Virus record (IMG/VR): IMGVR_UViG_3300045999_005687
Span: 1 to 41,001 of that record
Length of the DNA stretch: 41,001 nt
Direction: 5' to 3' (one strand)
From: a virus
Below, in pieces: positions 28,114 to 36,212 of the stretch (the first letter of the stretch is position 1; the number at the start of each line of letters is the position of its first letter). Below the pieces are notes generated by a model, which was not told the origin of the DNA, searched no databases, and worked only from the letters and a program-made list of their open reading frames with translations. The translations under genes were made by a program, and so were the position numbers.

Positions 28114-29455
28114 TCCGCTCAGCGCAGCACGCGCTCAGCTTCAACTGCAGCAGCGCGGTATTGCTAAGCACGACGATGCAGAAACGATCCTGGCCCGCAT
28201 CCGCCAAGACCTGCACCCTGGTCAGCTCGCTTTCGTCGAAGACCAAACCACCGAGATCCTCGGCATCTCTGCCGGCTACGGAGCAGGCAAAACCCGTGCA
28301 CTCGCCAGCAAGGCCGTTCACCTAGCTGCCGCCAATCAAGGCTTCATCGGCATCGTCATGGAGCCAACCGGCCCACTGATCCGTGACATCTGGCAAAACG
28401 ACTTCGACGACTTCCTGGAGGCCTACGACATCCCCTACACGTTCCGTGCCTCGCCGCTCCCGGAATACGTCTTGCACCTGCCTGGCGGTGACACCAAGAT
28501 CCTGTGCCGCAGCTTCGAGAACTGGCAGCGCTGCATCGGCATCAACGCTGCATGGTGCCTCTGCGATGAGATCGACACGGTGCCACCGTCCACCGCCAAC
28601 AAGGCCTTCCCGAAGATCCTTGGCCGTCTTCGTGCCGGCAACGTCCGACAGTTCGGTGCAGCCTCCACACCTGAGGGCTTTCGCTGGATGTGGCAAACCT
28701 TCGCCTCAGAAGAGACCAAGGAACGCGCTGATCGCAAGCTGATCAAGATGCGCACGGCAGACAACCCTTATCTGCCGCCGGACTTCATTGAGCGCCTACA
28801 GGCCAACTACGACCCAAACCTGCTGCAGGCCTATCTCAATGGTGAGTTCGTTTCACTCACCACTGGCCAGGTCTACGACCGCTTCAACCGTGACTTGAAC
28901 GTCCAAGCCGTGGACTGGGATCCCGAAGAGCCGATCCTGCTTGGCATCGACTTCAACGTCGGGAACATGAGCGGTGTCCTAGCCGTGCGTCGTGGCCGTG
29001 AGCTGCACGTCTTCGATGAGATCACCGGTGCCCACGACACCGATGCCCTTGCCCAAGAAGCTCGCCGCCGTTACGGCAAAGCACGCATCCTTGGCTATCC
29101 CGACGCCTCCGGTGCCAACCGCAGCACCAATAGCTCCCGCAGCGACATCGCCATCCTTGAGAGCTACGACATCAGCAACATGGCACCCTCAGCCAACCCA
29201 CCGGTGAGGGACCGTGTGGCGGCAGTGCAAGCGCTGCTGGAGAACGGCATGGCTGAACGCCGTCTGTTCATCGACAAGCGCTGCAAGAAGCTGATCGAGT
29301 GCCTAGAGCTGCAGAGCTACAACGAGAAAGGTGATCCAGATAAAGACGCTGGCTATGACCACATGAATGATGCACTGGGCTACATCGTCCATCGCTGCTT
29401 TGAGGTGGGCCGTGGCCACAGCGGTAAGGCTGTGCGCAACCTCAGGCTCTATTGA
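28097..29455 (+). CDS. terL: Terminase large subunit
   Basis: About 450 residues (TTG 28097 or GTG 28100). ATPase motor: Walker A GYGAGKT at about 60-66 and Walker B AWCLCDEID with Asp157/Glu158. Coupling motif region: AASTPEG (188-194). Nuclease domain acidic residues: Asp285 (LLGIDFNVGN), Asp336 (LGYPDASGA) and Asp425 (DHMNDALGY). It packages DNA into the prohead and cuts it. The circular contig without biological ends fits headful (pac) packaging, though cohesive ends cannot be excluded. Confidence 0.95.
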   Translation: MVHLADPLSAARAQLQLQQRGIAKHDDAETILARIRQDLHPGQLAFVEDQTTEILGISAGYGAGKTRALASKAVHLAAANQGFIGIVMEPTGPLIRDIWQNDFDDFLEAYDIPYTFRASPLPEYVLHLPGGDTKILCRSFENWQRCIGINAAWCLCDEIDTVPPSTANKAFPKILGRLRAGNVRQFGAASTPEGFRWMWQTFASEETKERADRKLIKMRTADNPYLPPDFIERLQANYDPNLLQAYLNGEFVSLTTGQVYDRFNRDLNVQAVDWDPEEPILLGIDFNVGNMSGVLAVRRGRELHVFDEITGAHDTDALAQEARRRYGKARILGYPDASGANRSTNSSRSDIAILESYDISNMAPSANPPVRDRVAAVQALLENGMAERRLFIDKRCKKLIECLELQSYNEKGDPDKDAGYDHMNDALGYIVHRCFEVGRGHSGKAVRNLRLY

Positions 29456-29474
29456 GGCCAATCTTTAGCTTGCC

Positions 29475-29487
29475 GCCGGCAACTTAG
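29475..29487 (+). promoter_or_regulatory. GGVAACYTAG element before portal gene
   Basis: GCCGGCAACTTAG, identical to the copy at 9581-9593, six bases before the GTG start at 29494. Confidence 0.6.
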
Positions 29488-29493
29488 TGCATC

Positions 29494-30954
29494 GTGCGGA
29501 CGGCTGTGCACTTCAATCTTGCTGCTACTGAACTCAAGCCAGTCCTCTCAATTCAGGACCTTGGTGTTCACGATCCTGGCATCGCTTGGCAGCGGATGCA
29601 GCCCCGCTGGGAACTCATTGAAGAGCTGATTGGCGGCACTCTGCAACTGCAAGCAGCAGGGCGCCGCTATCTGCCGCAGGAACTCAAGGAATCCGACGAG
29701 AGCTATCTCGCACGCCTACGCCGTAGCGTCTGTCCGCCGTACTACCAGCGCATTGAACAGATGCTGGCCGGCATGATCAGCCGCAAGCCGGTGCGGCTTG
29801 AGAACGTCCCTGATCCTGTGCAGGAGCACCTTTTTGATATTGATCTTTCGGGTAACGACCTCAACGTTTACCTGCATCAACTCGCCCGTACCTGCCTGCG
29901 CTACGGCCACGTTGGTGTGCTGGTGGACTTCCCCCGTGGCGACGAAGGTGACGACACCCCGGTCACCGACTTCAACCGCCCGTATTGGGTGAGCTACAGC
30001 CCACGGGACATCTTGGGCTGGCGCACGGATGTGGTGCAGGGCACGCAGAAGCTGACGCAGCTGCGTCTGCTGGAGCGCGTCGTCGTGCCCTACGGCGAAT
30101 ACGGCGAGGAAGTCGTCGAACAGGTGCGGGTGCTGACGCCCGGTGCGTTCCAGTTGTTCCGCAAGCAGGCTTCCCGCTCTCGTGATTGGGAGCTGGTCAA
30201 CGAAGGGCAGACCACCCTTGATGAAATCCCCTTTGCGGTGGCCTATTCCAACCGCATCGGCATCCTTGAATCCACTCCGCCGCTGGAAGAGGTGGCGCAT
30301 CTCAACCTGCAGAGCTACCGCGTCAGCTCAGACCTCAGCAATCAGCTGCACATCGCAGCAGTGCCTCGGTTCCATCTCTACGGTGTGCCAGCTGAACTTG
30401 ATGAGATCACTGCTGGCCCTGATTCAGCAATGGCTCTTCCTGTCGATGCCCGCGCTGAGTTCGTAGAACCACAGGGCACTTCTTACAATTATCAATTTCA
30501 AGCGTTAGACAGGATCGAGCGCCAGATCAATCAGCTCGGCCTGGCCGCTGTCATGGGTCAGAACATGACCAACCAAGCAGCTGAAGCCAAGGCCATCGAC
30601 CGCAGCCAAGGTGATGCGGCCCTGATGACCGTGGCATTGGGCCTGCAGGATCTGATCGACAACTGCCTGCGCTTCCACAGCGCTTTCCTTGGTCTGCCCA
30701 ACAGCGGCAGCAGCATGGTCAACAACGACTTCGTGGCCCGCACGCTGGAGCCTGGTCATGTAGCCGAGTTGATCAAGCTGCGCCTCAACGGTGACATCAC
30801 CCAAGAGACGTTGCTGATTCAGCTGGCTGATGGTGAGTGGCTCTACGACGACTTCAACGTCGATCAAGAGATCGAGGCAACCGCAGCGCAGCAGCAATCA
30901 AGGCTGGATGCACAGGCCGCGCAGCTTGATGCAAACTTGCAGCAACTGCCTTGA
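29494..30954 (+). CDS. Portal protein, DUF4055-like
   Basis: 486 residues from GTG 29494. The N-terminal pattern W..I.ELIGGT......G..YLP.ELKES...Y..RL.RSVCPPYYQRI, then IEQMLAGMISRKPV, is typical of the DUF4055 portal family. The middle has VGVLVDFPR and AVAYSNRIGIL. The C-terminus is Gln-rich and helical. The dodecameric portal would form the DNA channel and the terminase docking site. It directly follows terL. Confidence 0.88.
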   Translation: MRTAVHFNLAATELKPVLSIQDLGVHDPGIAWQRMQPRWELIEELIGGTLQLQAAGRRYLPQELKESDESYLARLRRSVCPPYYQRIEQMLAGMISRKPVRLENVPDPVQEHLFDIDLSGNDLNVYLHQLARTCLRYGHVGVLVDFPRGDEGDDTPVTDFNRPYWVSYSPRDILGWRTDVVQGTQKLTQLRLLERVVVPYGEYGEEVVEQVRVLTPGAFQLFRKQASRSRDWELVNEGQTTLDEIPFAVAYSNRIGILESTPPLEEVAHLNLQSYRVSSDLSNQLHIAAVPRFHLYGVPAELDEITAGPDSAMALPVDARAEFVEPQGTSYNYQFQALDRIERQINQLGLAAVMGQNMTNQAAEAKAIDRSQGDAALMTVALGLQDLIDNCLRFHSAFLGLPNSGSSMVNNDFVARTLEPGHVAELIKLRLNGDITQETLLIQLADGEWLYDDFNVDQEIEATAAQQQSRLDAQAAQLDANLQQLP

Positions 30955-30959
30955 CGGGC

Positions 30960-30971
30960 TTGGAAACCTAG
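30960..30971 (+). promoter_or_regulatory. GGVAACYTAG element
   Basis: TTGGAAACCTAG, ending exactly 18 bases before the ATG at 30990. The spacer resembles that of the next copy (AAAGGCCTGGGTTC against AAAGGCTGGGTTCA). Confidence 0.65.
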
Positions 30972-30989
30972 TCTTAAAGGCCTGGGTTC

Positions 30990-31706
30990 ATGGCACGGCG
31001 CTACAGCAGAGATAACCGAGGCAGGTTTTCATCTGCTGGCGCTACTGCCCGTGGCGGCAGGCTGGCAACAGCCAGTGGTAATAAGCGTGCAACGCAGACA
31101 AAGAGAATCGCTGGCGGTGGAAAAGGCGTGATCAGCGCAAAGTCCAAGCCGTCAGCAAAACCCACTGCGGCAGCTCCTTCAGTTGGAGCAAACAACATTC
31201 GCCGACTTGGCAAAAGCAAAGCCGGCCATCCGCGTGCATTACGCGCAAATGCTGTGCGCTCATATAAACCACAAACGCTTGAAGGGCAAGCGGCACAAGC
31301 GGTTAGACGCATTCAGTCTGTCGCCGGCAAGCCTGACACTAGTTTGAAAGGGCGTGTTCGCAAAGTGTTAGACGAGCACGATAAATTTACCCATAAAATC
31401 AATCTTCAACACGCTCGGCAAATCGCAAACCGTTCAGAGCCCGGCTTGAAAGGACGCCTTGCTGGCATTCATGGGCGTACCTCTGTCGGCTTTATGAACC
31501 GTGGAGCGCGTGACATCATTCAGGCTCGCGCTGCACGTGCAGCAGCTGCAGCAGCACGTGGCAGCAAACCAGCGGCTCGTGCTCAAGAGATCTACGCCAA
31601 TCAGCTGGCATTTACTGGTTCAGGTAAGGCTGCAAAAGGAAGCAATAACATTCAGCCAGGTCGTGGCAACACCCGGCCACCAAAACCTCGCCGTCGTCGC
31701 AGATGA
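30990..31706 (+). CDS. Basic virion-region protein with duplicated N-terminal module
   Basis: 238 residues, very basic and Ala/Gly-rich. Residues 1-43 (MARRYSRDNRGRFSSAGATA, then RGGRLATASGNKRATQTKR) share 37 of 43 residues with the start of the 31743 protein, while the rest differs. The C-terminus is Arg-rich (RPPKPRRRRR). The position between portal and scaffold suggests an internal capsid or DNA-associated protein. The RDNRGRFSS tag may target proteins into the prohead. The role is inferred. Confidence 0.75.
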   Translation: MARRYSRDNRGRFSSAGATARGGRLATASGNKRATQTKRIAGGGKGVISAKSKPSAKPTAAAPSVGANNIRRLGKSKAGHPRALRANAVRSYKPQTLEGQAAQAVRRIQSVAGKPDTSLKGRVRKVLDEHDKFTHKINLQHARQIANRSEPGLKGRLAGIHGRTSVGFMNRGARDIIQARAARAAAAAARGSKPAARAQEIYANQLAFTGSGKAAKGSNNIQPGRGNTRPPKPRRRRR

Positions 31707-31709
31707 TCA

Positions 31710-31724
31710 GGCCAGGAAAACTAG
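31710..31724 (+). promoter_or_regulatory. GGVAACYTAG element (variant)
   Basis: GGCCAGGAAAACTAG, again ending 18 bases before the ATG at 31743. It was duplicated together with the N-terminal module downstream. Confidence 0.6.
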
Positions 31725-31742
31725 CTCCAAAGGCTGGGTTCA

Positions 31743-32189
31743 ATGGCACGCCGGTACACTAGGGACAACCGTGGCAGGTTCTCTTCTGTAGGTGCTACTG
31801 CTCGTGGTGGGCGGCTGAGGACGGCGGCGGGCAATAAACGGGCTACTCAGACAGAGCGACTCGCCGGGGGTAAACCTGCAAGCACAATCGGAAAGGCTCG
31901 GCCTCGTGTTCAAGCCAAGCCCGTTCAGAGCAAAGGCCGCACTATCGGGCATAACGAGGCTTATGCAAGGCGCAGCGAGGCCCAACTTCGGCGGGGGATT
32001 GAGACTGGTCGCAGAGCGCAGGCTTACCTCAGCAGTCAAAACGCCTATGCCGCGCCCATTGGTAGCCGTTTGTCTAATGCTTGGGGCAAGGCTGGCCGTG
32101 TGGAATGGGGTAGCCGCAACGCTTTGAACTCAATCGCCAATAAGCGGCTAAACGAAGCCCGCAAGAACCGTAAAGGAGGTTTCTCATGA
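31743..32189 (+). CDS. Second basic protein with the same N-terminal module
   Basis: 148 residues opening MARRYTRDNRGRFSSVGATA, near-identical for 43 residues to the preceding gene, then diverging (SEAQLRRGIETGRRAQAYLS, NALNSIANKRLNEARKN). It is strongly basic. It is the product of a partial tandem duplication that included the upstream element. It overlaps the next small gene by ATGA. Likely an internal or minor capsid protein; unproven. Confidence 0.75.
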   Translation: MARRYTRDNRGRFSSVGATARGGRLRTAAGNKRATQTERLAGGKPASTIGKARPRVQAKPVQSKGRTIGHNEAYARRSEAQLRRGIETGRRAQAYLSSQNAYAAPIGSRLSNAWGKAGRVEWGSRNALNSIANKRLNEARKNRKGGFS

Positions 32190-32317
32190 CCAAACCTGAA
32201 GTCACTGCCGTAGGCCGCCTGCTCAAAGCCAAGCCTGGTCAGAAGCACGTGTATAAGGTCATCGCTGTGAAGCCTGATGGCGCCGTCAAGACGGTGATCA
32301 ACCAGCAGCTGGGCTAG
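32186..32317 (+). CDS. Small hypothetical protein (43 aa)
   Basis: 43 residues, MTKPEVTAVGRLLKAKPGQK then VYKVIAVKPDGAVKTVINQQ. A strong ribosome site, AAAGGAGGT, lies just upstream (32172-32180), and the start overlaps the previous stop by ATGA. It is basic with probable beta strands. The function is unknown. Confidence 0.65.
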   Translation: MTKPEVTAVGRLLKAKPGQKHVYKVIAVKPDGAVKTVINQQLG

Positions 32318-32382
32318 TGTTGAAGGGCAGCGGCGCTGTAACGCCCTGCCCCATGACCGCTTCGCCGTTAGGAGGCGCAACG

Positions 32383-32712
32383 ATGACTGAAGAGTATCAA
32401 GGCCCGACCCCCCCAGAGAGCTTGCTCAAAAGCTGGGAAGACAGGCATTTTGATGACGGCGAGAACGTCGATGTTTTGCTGATTGAGGCTTATCAAGCCG
32501 GTGCTGATATGGAGTTAGAGGCCTGTGAGAAATATTGGATGATGCACGGCATCAGCCCCGAAGGTGTTGTGCGGATGCGCTATACGCGACGGCCGCCTAT
32601 GAGCGTTGAGGCTCAGGCGCTAAGAGCTGTTGAACAGGCCGCATCCTGCGGGAGTATCACGCTTGACGTTGCCCAGCTGATCAAGAAAGCGATTGGCCGC
32701 TCAGCCCAGTAG
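32383..32712 (+). CDS. Conserved helical protein, family A (paralogue of 24520 gene)
   Basis: 109 residues from the ATG at 32383, seven bases after AGGAGG (32370-32375); earlier in-frame Met codons lack a ribosome site. It shares PPE..L..W, GADMELEACEKYW, RYTRRPPMS, EAQAL with the 24520 protein, though overall similarity is modest. It looks out of place in the capsid region and may be a moron-like insertion. The function is unknown. Confidence 0.7.
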   Translation: MTEEYQGPTPPESLLKSWEDRHFDDGENVDVLLIEAYQAGADMELEACEKYWMMHGISPEGVVRMRYTRRPPMSVEAQALRAVEQAASCGSITLDVAQLIKKAIGRSAQ

Positions 32713-32731
32713 AGACCCGCACTACTTGTTG

Positions 32732-32744
32732 GCCGGCAACCTAA
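32732..32744 (+). promoter_or_regulatory. GGVAACYTAG element (CTAA variant)
   Basis: GCCGGCAACCTAA, 27 bases before the scaffold-like gene at 32772. Confidence 0.6.
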
Positions 32745-32771
32745 TCAGCAACTCTGAGCCTGTGGCTCTAC

Positions 32772-33464
32772 ATGCCTGAAAACGACACCGCTCCTGTGGA
32801 GCAGTCTGCATCCATTGCTGACCTGCAAGCTCTTCAGGCCTTGCAGGCAGAGCTTGATGCCATGCGCCGCAAAAACGCGGAGCTGCTGGACGAGAAGAAA
32901 AAGCTGGCCAAGAAGCTGCCTGAAGTTCCTGACGGCGTTGATGTCCAGGAACTGCTGGACTTCAAGCGCAAGGTGGAACAGCAGCAGCTGGAATCCAAGG
33001 GCAAGTACGACGAAGCGCTCAAGACCTATGAGCAGCAGTACCGCGAACGGGAGTCACAGCTGCAAGCTCGGGTCGCTGAGCTGGAGGCCGAGAACCGCGA
33101 ACTCAAGGTGATCGGTCCTGCTGTCGCTGCCCTGGCCGACACCGTGCACGATCCCGATGAGGTGATCCGCCTGCGCCTCAAGCCTGATCAGATCGAGCGC
33201 GAATCGGATGGCAGCGTCGTCGTCGTGGACGGCTACCAGCGCACACCAATCAGCGACTGGGCACGCAGCAGCCTGCCGCAGTACCGCCTCAAGGCACCCA
33301 AACCCGCCGGCACCGGTGCACCGGTTGGTCGCAGCAGTGCTGAGCTACCCGCCGGCAGCAAAAACCCCTTCTCGCGTGAGCACTACAACCTCACCGAACA
33401 AGCACGGATCTACAAAACCGATCCTGATCTCTACGCACGCTTGAAAGCTGCAGCTAGCAAGTAA
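32772..33464 (+). CDS. Scaffolding-like protein
   Basis: 230 residues. Residues about 15-115 are an uninterrupted charged coiled coil (ADLQALQALQAELDAMRRKN, ESKGKYDEALKTYEQQYRER). This is followed by a short domain (VHDPDEVIRLRLKPDQI) and a C-terminal KNPFSREHYNLTEQARIYKT, a pattern seen in GP20-like minor structural/scaffold proteins. It directly precedes the capsid gene, the normal scaffold position. It probably assists prohead assembly. Confidence 0.8.
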   Translation: MPENDTAPVEQSASIADLQALQALQAELDAMRRKNAELLDEKKKLAKKLPEVPDGVDVQELLDFKRKVEQQQLESKGKYDEALKTYEQQYRERESQLQARVAELEAENRELKVIGPAVAALADTVHDPDEVIRLRLKPDQIERESDGSVVVVDGYQRTPISDWARSSLPQYRLKAPKPAGTGAPVGRSSAELPAGSKNPFSREHYNLTEQARIYKTDPDLYARLKAAASK

Positions 33465-33558
33465 TCCCTTTTGGCATACTTACAAGCAAGAGGGAAGGCT
33501 GTGCTGACCCATTGGCCTGTGGCCGCACCACAAACCCACTCTCTTTAGGAGCTGAACC

Positions 33559-34614
33559 ATGGCGGCAACAGTCCGCTCGGATATTGTCATCCCGGAGATT
33601 TTTACTCCGTACCTGGAAGAGGCCACCACTCTTCGCAATGCCTTTATCGCTTCTGGTGTTGTGCAGCCTCTTGAGGCTCTCAACGCTGTGGCCGATGGCG
33701 GCGACTACGTGAACGTGCCCTTTTTGGATGCCAACCTCAGCGGCGACGCTGAAGTGCTGGCCGATAACGCCAGCCTGACCCCTGGCAACATCACCGCCGA
33801 CAAGCAGCGCGGTGTTGTGCTGCATCGCGGCCGTGCGTGGGGAGTTCGCGAATTAGCGAAATTGGCCGCCGGAGCTGACCCGATGGCCGCCATCGGTAAC
33901 AAGGTGGCTGCCTACATCGCTCACCAACAGCAGAAGGATCTGCTGGCCACCCTCGCTGGTGTGTTCGGTGCTGTCGGTAGCAGCAACAGCTCGGCATCCT
34001 TTGTCGATCTGACTTTTGATGCCGGCGGTTCTGGTGAGACCCCTCTCACCCCTCGCCACGTGGCCAAGGCTCGCGCACTGCTGGGTGATCAAGGCGACAA
34101 GCTGAGCGCAATTTGTATGCACTCGGCTGTCTACTACGACCTCGTTGAGCGTCGTGCTATCGACTATGTGACCGCCGCTGAAGCTCGCGCAACCGCTGCT
34201 GCTTCTAACGCTGCTACCCCCGATGTGTTCGGTGGTTCTGTGGCTGGCGCTTACACCGCTGATGGCAGCGTGCCCTTCTACATGGGTATGCGCGTGATCG
34301 TCTCTGACGACGTGCAGACAAGCGGCTCTGGTTCCAGCAAGAAGTACGCCACCTACTTCTTCACCCCTGGCGCTGTTGCCTCCGGCGAGCAGCAGGGTCT
34401 GAAGACTGAAGTGGACCGCGACATCCTCGCGCTGGCCGACTACATGGCCGTGTCTTGGCACAACGTGTTCCACCCGATTGGTGCTCAGTACCAGACCGGC
34501 GGCGGTGCTAACCCCACCCAAGCCACCCTGGCCACTGTTGCCAACTGGACCAAGGTGTACGAGACCAAGAACATTGGCATCGTGCGCGGCACCGTCACCA
34601 GCAACTTCGACTGA
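33559..34614 (+). CDS. Major capsid protein
   Basis: 351 residues with a strong ribosome site (AGGAG at 33547). It starts MAATVRSDIVIPEIFTPYLE and contains DYVNVPFLDANLSGDAEVLA, RGRAWGVRELAKLAAGADPM, MHSAVYYDLVERRAID and MGMRVIVSDDVQ, typical of a HK97-fold capsid family of phages with cyanobacterial and marine hosts (recalled). Codon use is the most uniform in the genome, as expected for the most expressed gene. A 94-base untranslated gap precedes it. Confidence 0.88.
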   Translation: MAATVRSDIVIPEIFTPYLEEATTLRNAFIASGVVQPLEALNAVADGGDYVNVPFLDANLSGDAEVLADNASLTPGNITADKQRGVVLHRGRAWGVRELAKLAAGADPMAAIGNKVAAYIAHQQQKDLLATLAGVFGAVGSSNSSASFVDLTFDAGGSGETPLTPRHVAKARALLGDQGDKLSAICMHSAVYYDLVERRAIDYVTAAEARATAAASNAATPDVFGGSVAGAYTADGSVPFYMGMRVIVSDDVQTSGSGSSKKYATYFFTPGAVASGEQQGLKTEVDRDILALADYMAVSWHNVFHPIGAQYQTGGGANPTQATLATVANWTKVYETKNIGIVRGTVTSNFD

Positions 34615-34625
34615 GGCTGATCTTC

Positions 34626-34781
34626 ATGGGACTGACCGGGTTCAACCTGGCTCGTCGTGAAGAAGAGGAGGCTGCTGCTTCGGCAGTGGCCTCTGTTTCT
34701 ACAGAGTCGGAAGTCTGCTCAATGCCTGAGCAGAAAGATGCCCCCAAGCGCGGGCGCAAGAAGGCTGAGGAGGAAGGCTGA
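34626..34781 (+). CDS. Small acidic/basic head-region protein (51 aa)
   Basis: 51 residues, MGLTGFNLARREEEEAAASA, ending in DAPKRGRKKAEEEG. It lies 11 bases after the capsid stop and overlaps the next gene by one base. Short proteins with a GFN..RR opening and a KRGRKK tail follow capsid genes in several phages. The function is unknown; a decoration or connector accessory is possible. Confidence 0.65.
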   Translation: MGLTGFNLARREEEEAAASAVASVSTESEVCSMPEQKDAPKRGRKKAEEEG

Positions 34782-35038
34782 TGGCCGTCTTCCCTGCAAC
34801 CCAGACCGCTGGCACTCCTGGCAGTGCTGGCTTTGAGTTGATCACCGACACCAGTGCCCACACCGGGCGCTTCTTTCGCCTCTATGCCCTTGAGGCATCC
34901 GTGATCAACACCGCCACGGTGCAAAACGCCAGTGGCAACACCTTCTCTGCTGTACCCATCCCAGCAGGCGGTGCCATTGATGGGCTCTTCACCTCGGTGA
35001 CGCTCACCTCTGGCAAGGTCGTTGCTTACAAGGTCTGA
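34781..35038 (+). CDS. Small virion protein, possible head decoration
   Basis: 85 residues, beta-rich (FELITDTSAHTGRFFRLYAL, FSAVPIPAGGAIDGLFTSVT). Its position after the capsid gene and its size are those of a decoration or cementing protein. It overlaps both neighbours by one base. A strong terminator hairpin begins 15 bases after its stop codon. No family is confirmed. Confidence 0.65.
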   Translation: MAVFPATQTAGTPGSAGFELITDTSAHTGRFFRLYALEASVINTATVQNASGNTFSAVPIPAGGAIDGLFTSVTLTSGKVVAYKV

Positions 35039-35175
35039 TGACCGTGAAAGCCAAGGCGGGTGTTAGTGCCCGCCTTTTTACCAAGGGCAAACCCAAGAAG
35101 ACCCGGCAAGGCAATGGCCAGCACAGCCGGCCAAGCCACGGGCGCAAAAAGCTGAGAGGACAAGGGCGTGGCTGA
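35038..35175 (+). CDS. Small basic cyanophage-type protein (45 aa)
   Basis: 45 residues, MTVKAKAGVSARLFTKGKPK then KTRQGNGQHSRPSHGRKKL, ending RGQGRG. Very similar short basic proteins (KGKPKKTRQGN ... RGQG) are known to me from cyanobacterial-phage head regions. It overlaps the previous stop by one base and the next start (GTG 35168) by eight. The first codons contain a perfect intrinsic terminator, so expression of this and downstream genes may depend on readthrough or ongoing translation. Confidence 0.7.
   Translation: MTVKAKAGVSARLFTKGKPKKTRQGNGQHSRPSHGRKKLRGQGRG
35053..35079 (+). terminator. Intrinsic terminator inside the 45-aa gene
   Basis: AAGGCGGG (35053-35060), 8-base loop, CCCGCCTT (35069-35076) and a T5 run (35075-35079). 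It is a textbook rho-independent terminator just after the capsid/decoration genes but within the next coding region. It may lower expression of distal genes relative to capsid. Confidence 0.7.
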
Positions 35176-36181
35176 TCTGTCGCAGCAAGTAGAAGCGTTC
35201 CTACGCAACGCGCTGCGGCAAAAACAGCTGGAAGATCGCCTGATCCGCCAAGCACTCAGAGACCTGCGCACCACACTGGCTGCCGTAGAGCGAGTAGTCG
35301 GTCAGTCTGGTGTGCTCAGCTTCGGTCCTGGCCGTGAGCAAACCATCCGTGCTGTGGTGGCAGCTGTAGCCCGCAGCGTGCAGGAAAGCTTCGGGGTGCC
35401 GCAGCTGGCAGCGTTGCAGGAAGCGCTGACCCCGTTTGTTGAGCAGCAGCTGGAGTTTGCACGCCGCATGGTCACCATGGCCGGTGGTGATCTGGTGGCC
35501 GAGGGCGCAGCATCTGCTTCCAAGGCTCAAGTGCAGCGCATCGTGAACGACGCTGTGGTGGCCGGTAAGACCATGAGCACGCAGCTGACGCAAAGCCTGC
35601 CTGCATTGGTGGCAGATCGTGTGGAGCGCTTTGCACGCCTTGGCCTCTCGGATGTTGGCGGTGAGACGTTTGCCACCTACGAGAGCGCCGTCGTGCGCGT
35701 CACCGAGAACAACGTGGAGGCCTTGATCCGCACTGGTGTGCAGGAAGTGGGCAATGCTGCCCAGCAAGCGATCTATGAGTTTGAGACTGATCCCGATTGG
35801 ATGGGACCCGATGGCCTGGTCTGGACAGCAGTACTCGATTCCGATGTGTGCCCGATCTGTTTGAAGCTGGACGGCAAGCGGTTTCCGACTGACTACCGGA
35901 AGGTCTCACCGCATCCCCAGTGCCGCTGCTACCTCGTCCCGTGGAAGTGGCGCAACGAGACGATGACCGATCCACAAGGCAACCCGGTGCAGCCCAATCG
36001 CCTTGCTGATGGTGATGGCCCTGAAGGTGCCCTGTCGTTCAAGGTGGCTGCCAAGCAGTGGGTCAAGGACAACCCGGCAACAGCTCAGGCCATCTTTGGC
36101 AAGAAGCTTGGCCAGCGCCTCGTAGACGGTGAGATCAGCTTTGATCGTGCCGTCAAACTCTGGCAATCACCCAAGAGTTAG
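35168..36181 (+). CDS. Head morphogenesis protein, Mu F-like domain
   Basis: 337 residues from GTG 35168. The long helical N-terminal part holds LRQKQLEDRLIRQALRDL. From about residue 205 comes the MuF domain: VWTAVLDSDVCPICLKLDGK, then SPHPQCRCYLVPW, with Cys-x2-Cys and His/Cys residues that bind zinc in the family. MuF-like proteins are ejected or head-internal minor proteins near the portal. The C-terminal SFKVAAKQWVKDNPATAQAI resembles the family's tail. Here the gene lies after, not before, the capsid gene. Confidence 0.85.
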   Translation: MADLSQQVEAFLRNALRQKQLEDRLIRQALRDLRTTLAAVERVVGQSGVLSFGPGREQTIRAVVAAVARSVQESFGVPQLAALQEALTPFVEQQLEFARRMVTMAGGDLVAEGAASASKAQVQRIVNDAVVAGKTMSTQLTQSLPALVADRVERFARLGLSDVGGETFATYESAVVRVTENNVEALIRTGVQEVGNAAQQAIYEFETDPDWMGPDGLVWTAVLDSDVCPICLKLDGKRFPTDYRKVSPHPQCRCYLVPWKWRNETMTDPQGNPVQPNRLADGDGPEGALSFKVAAKQWVKDNPATAQAIFGKKLGQRLVDGEISFDRAVKLWQSPKS

Positions 36182-36194
36182 CCGGGCAACCTAG
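36181..36194 (+). promoter_or_regulatory. GGVAACYTAG element
   Basis: GCCGGGCAACCTAG starts on the last base of the MuF stop codon and ends exactly 18 bases before the ATG at 36213. Confidence 0.65.
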
Positions 36195-36212
36195 CGGCAA
36201 GGGTGTGCCGCT

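Noticed and set aside
33853-34521. Minus-strand 222-codon frame opposite the capsid gene
   Set aside because: It mirrors the strong codon bias of the capsid gene; the His/Val/Gly-rich product has no protein-like pattern.
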